DNA of 6,490 nt from the NCBI GenBank assembly GCA_003447545.1, contig DLYX01000099.1:1-6490 (forward strand). Direction: 5' to 3'. A program made the translations under genes and the position numbers. Source of the DNA: Deltaproteobacteria bacterium (GTDB lineage Bacteria; Desulfobacterota; Binatia; UBA12015). Below the pieces are notes generated by a model. That model was not told the origin of the DNA, searched no databases, and was given only the letters and a program-made list of their open reading frames with translations. This document shows, in pieces, positions 6,299 through 6,490 of this stretch (within the stretch, counting starts at the first letter, position 1; every line of letters starts with the position of its first letter).

Positions 6299-6305
6299 CG
6301 CCCCC

Positions 6306-6490
6306 GTGCCAACCTTACCCATAGCCATCATCGGCTTCGGCCGAATCGGCGAGGTCCATGCCCGAAATTGTCTGGCGATGGCGGTCAGCGGCGCACCCGT
6401 GGCACTGGCCGCCATCGTGGAGCCACGCGAAGAGCGCCGCGAGGCCGCAGCCCGTGCCCTCTCCGAACAACAGGGCGCACCCGTTCGCAG
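6306..6490 (+). CDS. Gfo/Idh/MocA family NAD(P)-dependent oxidoreductase (partial, N-terminus only)
   Basis: The first 61 codons of a cytoplasmic oxidoreductase run off the right edge. The fragment opens MPTLPIAIIGFGRIGEVHAR, with the nucleotide-binding GxGxxG (GFGRIG, residues 10-15) followed by the HAR typical of the Gfo/Idh/MocA family. The second Rossmann strand then reads VALAAIVEPREERREAAARA, with an acidic residue after the strand as expected for NAD(H) binding. Family members oxidise or reduce sugars, inositols and related polyols, or biliverdin-like substrates; the catalytic domain is not visible, so the substrate is open. GTG at 6306 is the only usual start codon in this frame after the hydrolase stop (6234-6236, same frame). 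Its ribosome-binding site is weak (GAGA at 6295-6298). The 69-base gap and shared strand allow co-transcription with the hydrolase. Confidence 0.87.
   Translation, partial: MPTLPIAIIGFGRIGEVHARNCLAMAVSGAPVALAAIVEPREERREAAARALSEQQGAPVR

Overview
The window is GC-rich DNA from a Gram-negative bacterium. Gram-negative identity is suggested by a lipobox lipoprotein, signal-peptide proteins and a BtuC/FecCD-type importer. The Myxococcus-type cysteine-rich repeat and the very cysteine-rich secreted protein point to the former Deltaproteobacteria (Myxococcota or Binatota-like lineages). That placement is an inference from protein style, not a phylogenetic result.

Layout. Two genes lie on the minus strand at the left edge: an ABC importer permease (388-1419) and its ATPase (from 391 off the left edge), which overlap by 4 bases. 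A 144-base divergent intergenic region separates them from four plus-strand genes. These are a lone class I glutamine amidotransferase (1564-2310), a large secreted cysteine-repeat protein (2624-5053), a lipoprotein alpha/beta-hydrolase of the PAF-acetylhydrolase/dienelactone-hydrolase type (5124-6236), and the first 61 codons of a Gfo/Idh/MocA oxidoreductase (6306 to the right edge). A 313-base gap (2311-2623) holds hairpins and a possible promoter but no supportable gene. A 16-bp perfect hairpin (5072-5108) follows the secreted-protein gene.

The most unusual object is the 809-residue secreted protein. Its middle consists of ten tandem cysteine units. The first nine are exactly 32 residues (96 bases) each with no indels, and the tenth carries a 4-residue insertion. 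Cysteine spacing (0, +7, +13, +20, next unit +32) and the surrounding residues match the C-terminal part of the eukaryotic ADAM/snake-venom disintegrin domain. A Myxococcus-type cysteine repeat precedes the array and a thrombospondin-type-3-like acidic calcium motif follows it. Large N- and C-terminal domains, which I do not recognise, flank these.

How the genes work together: the permease and ATPase form one importer for an iron chelate, heme, cobalamin or similar ligand; its periplasmic binding protein is not in the window. The secreted repeat protein and the lipoprotein hydrolase are adjacent and both exported, so they may share an extracellular role, but only gene order supports this. The amidotransferase and the oxidoreductase look like ordinary metabolic genes without a visible link to the rest.
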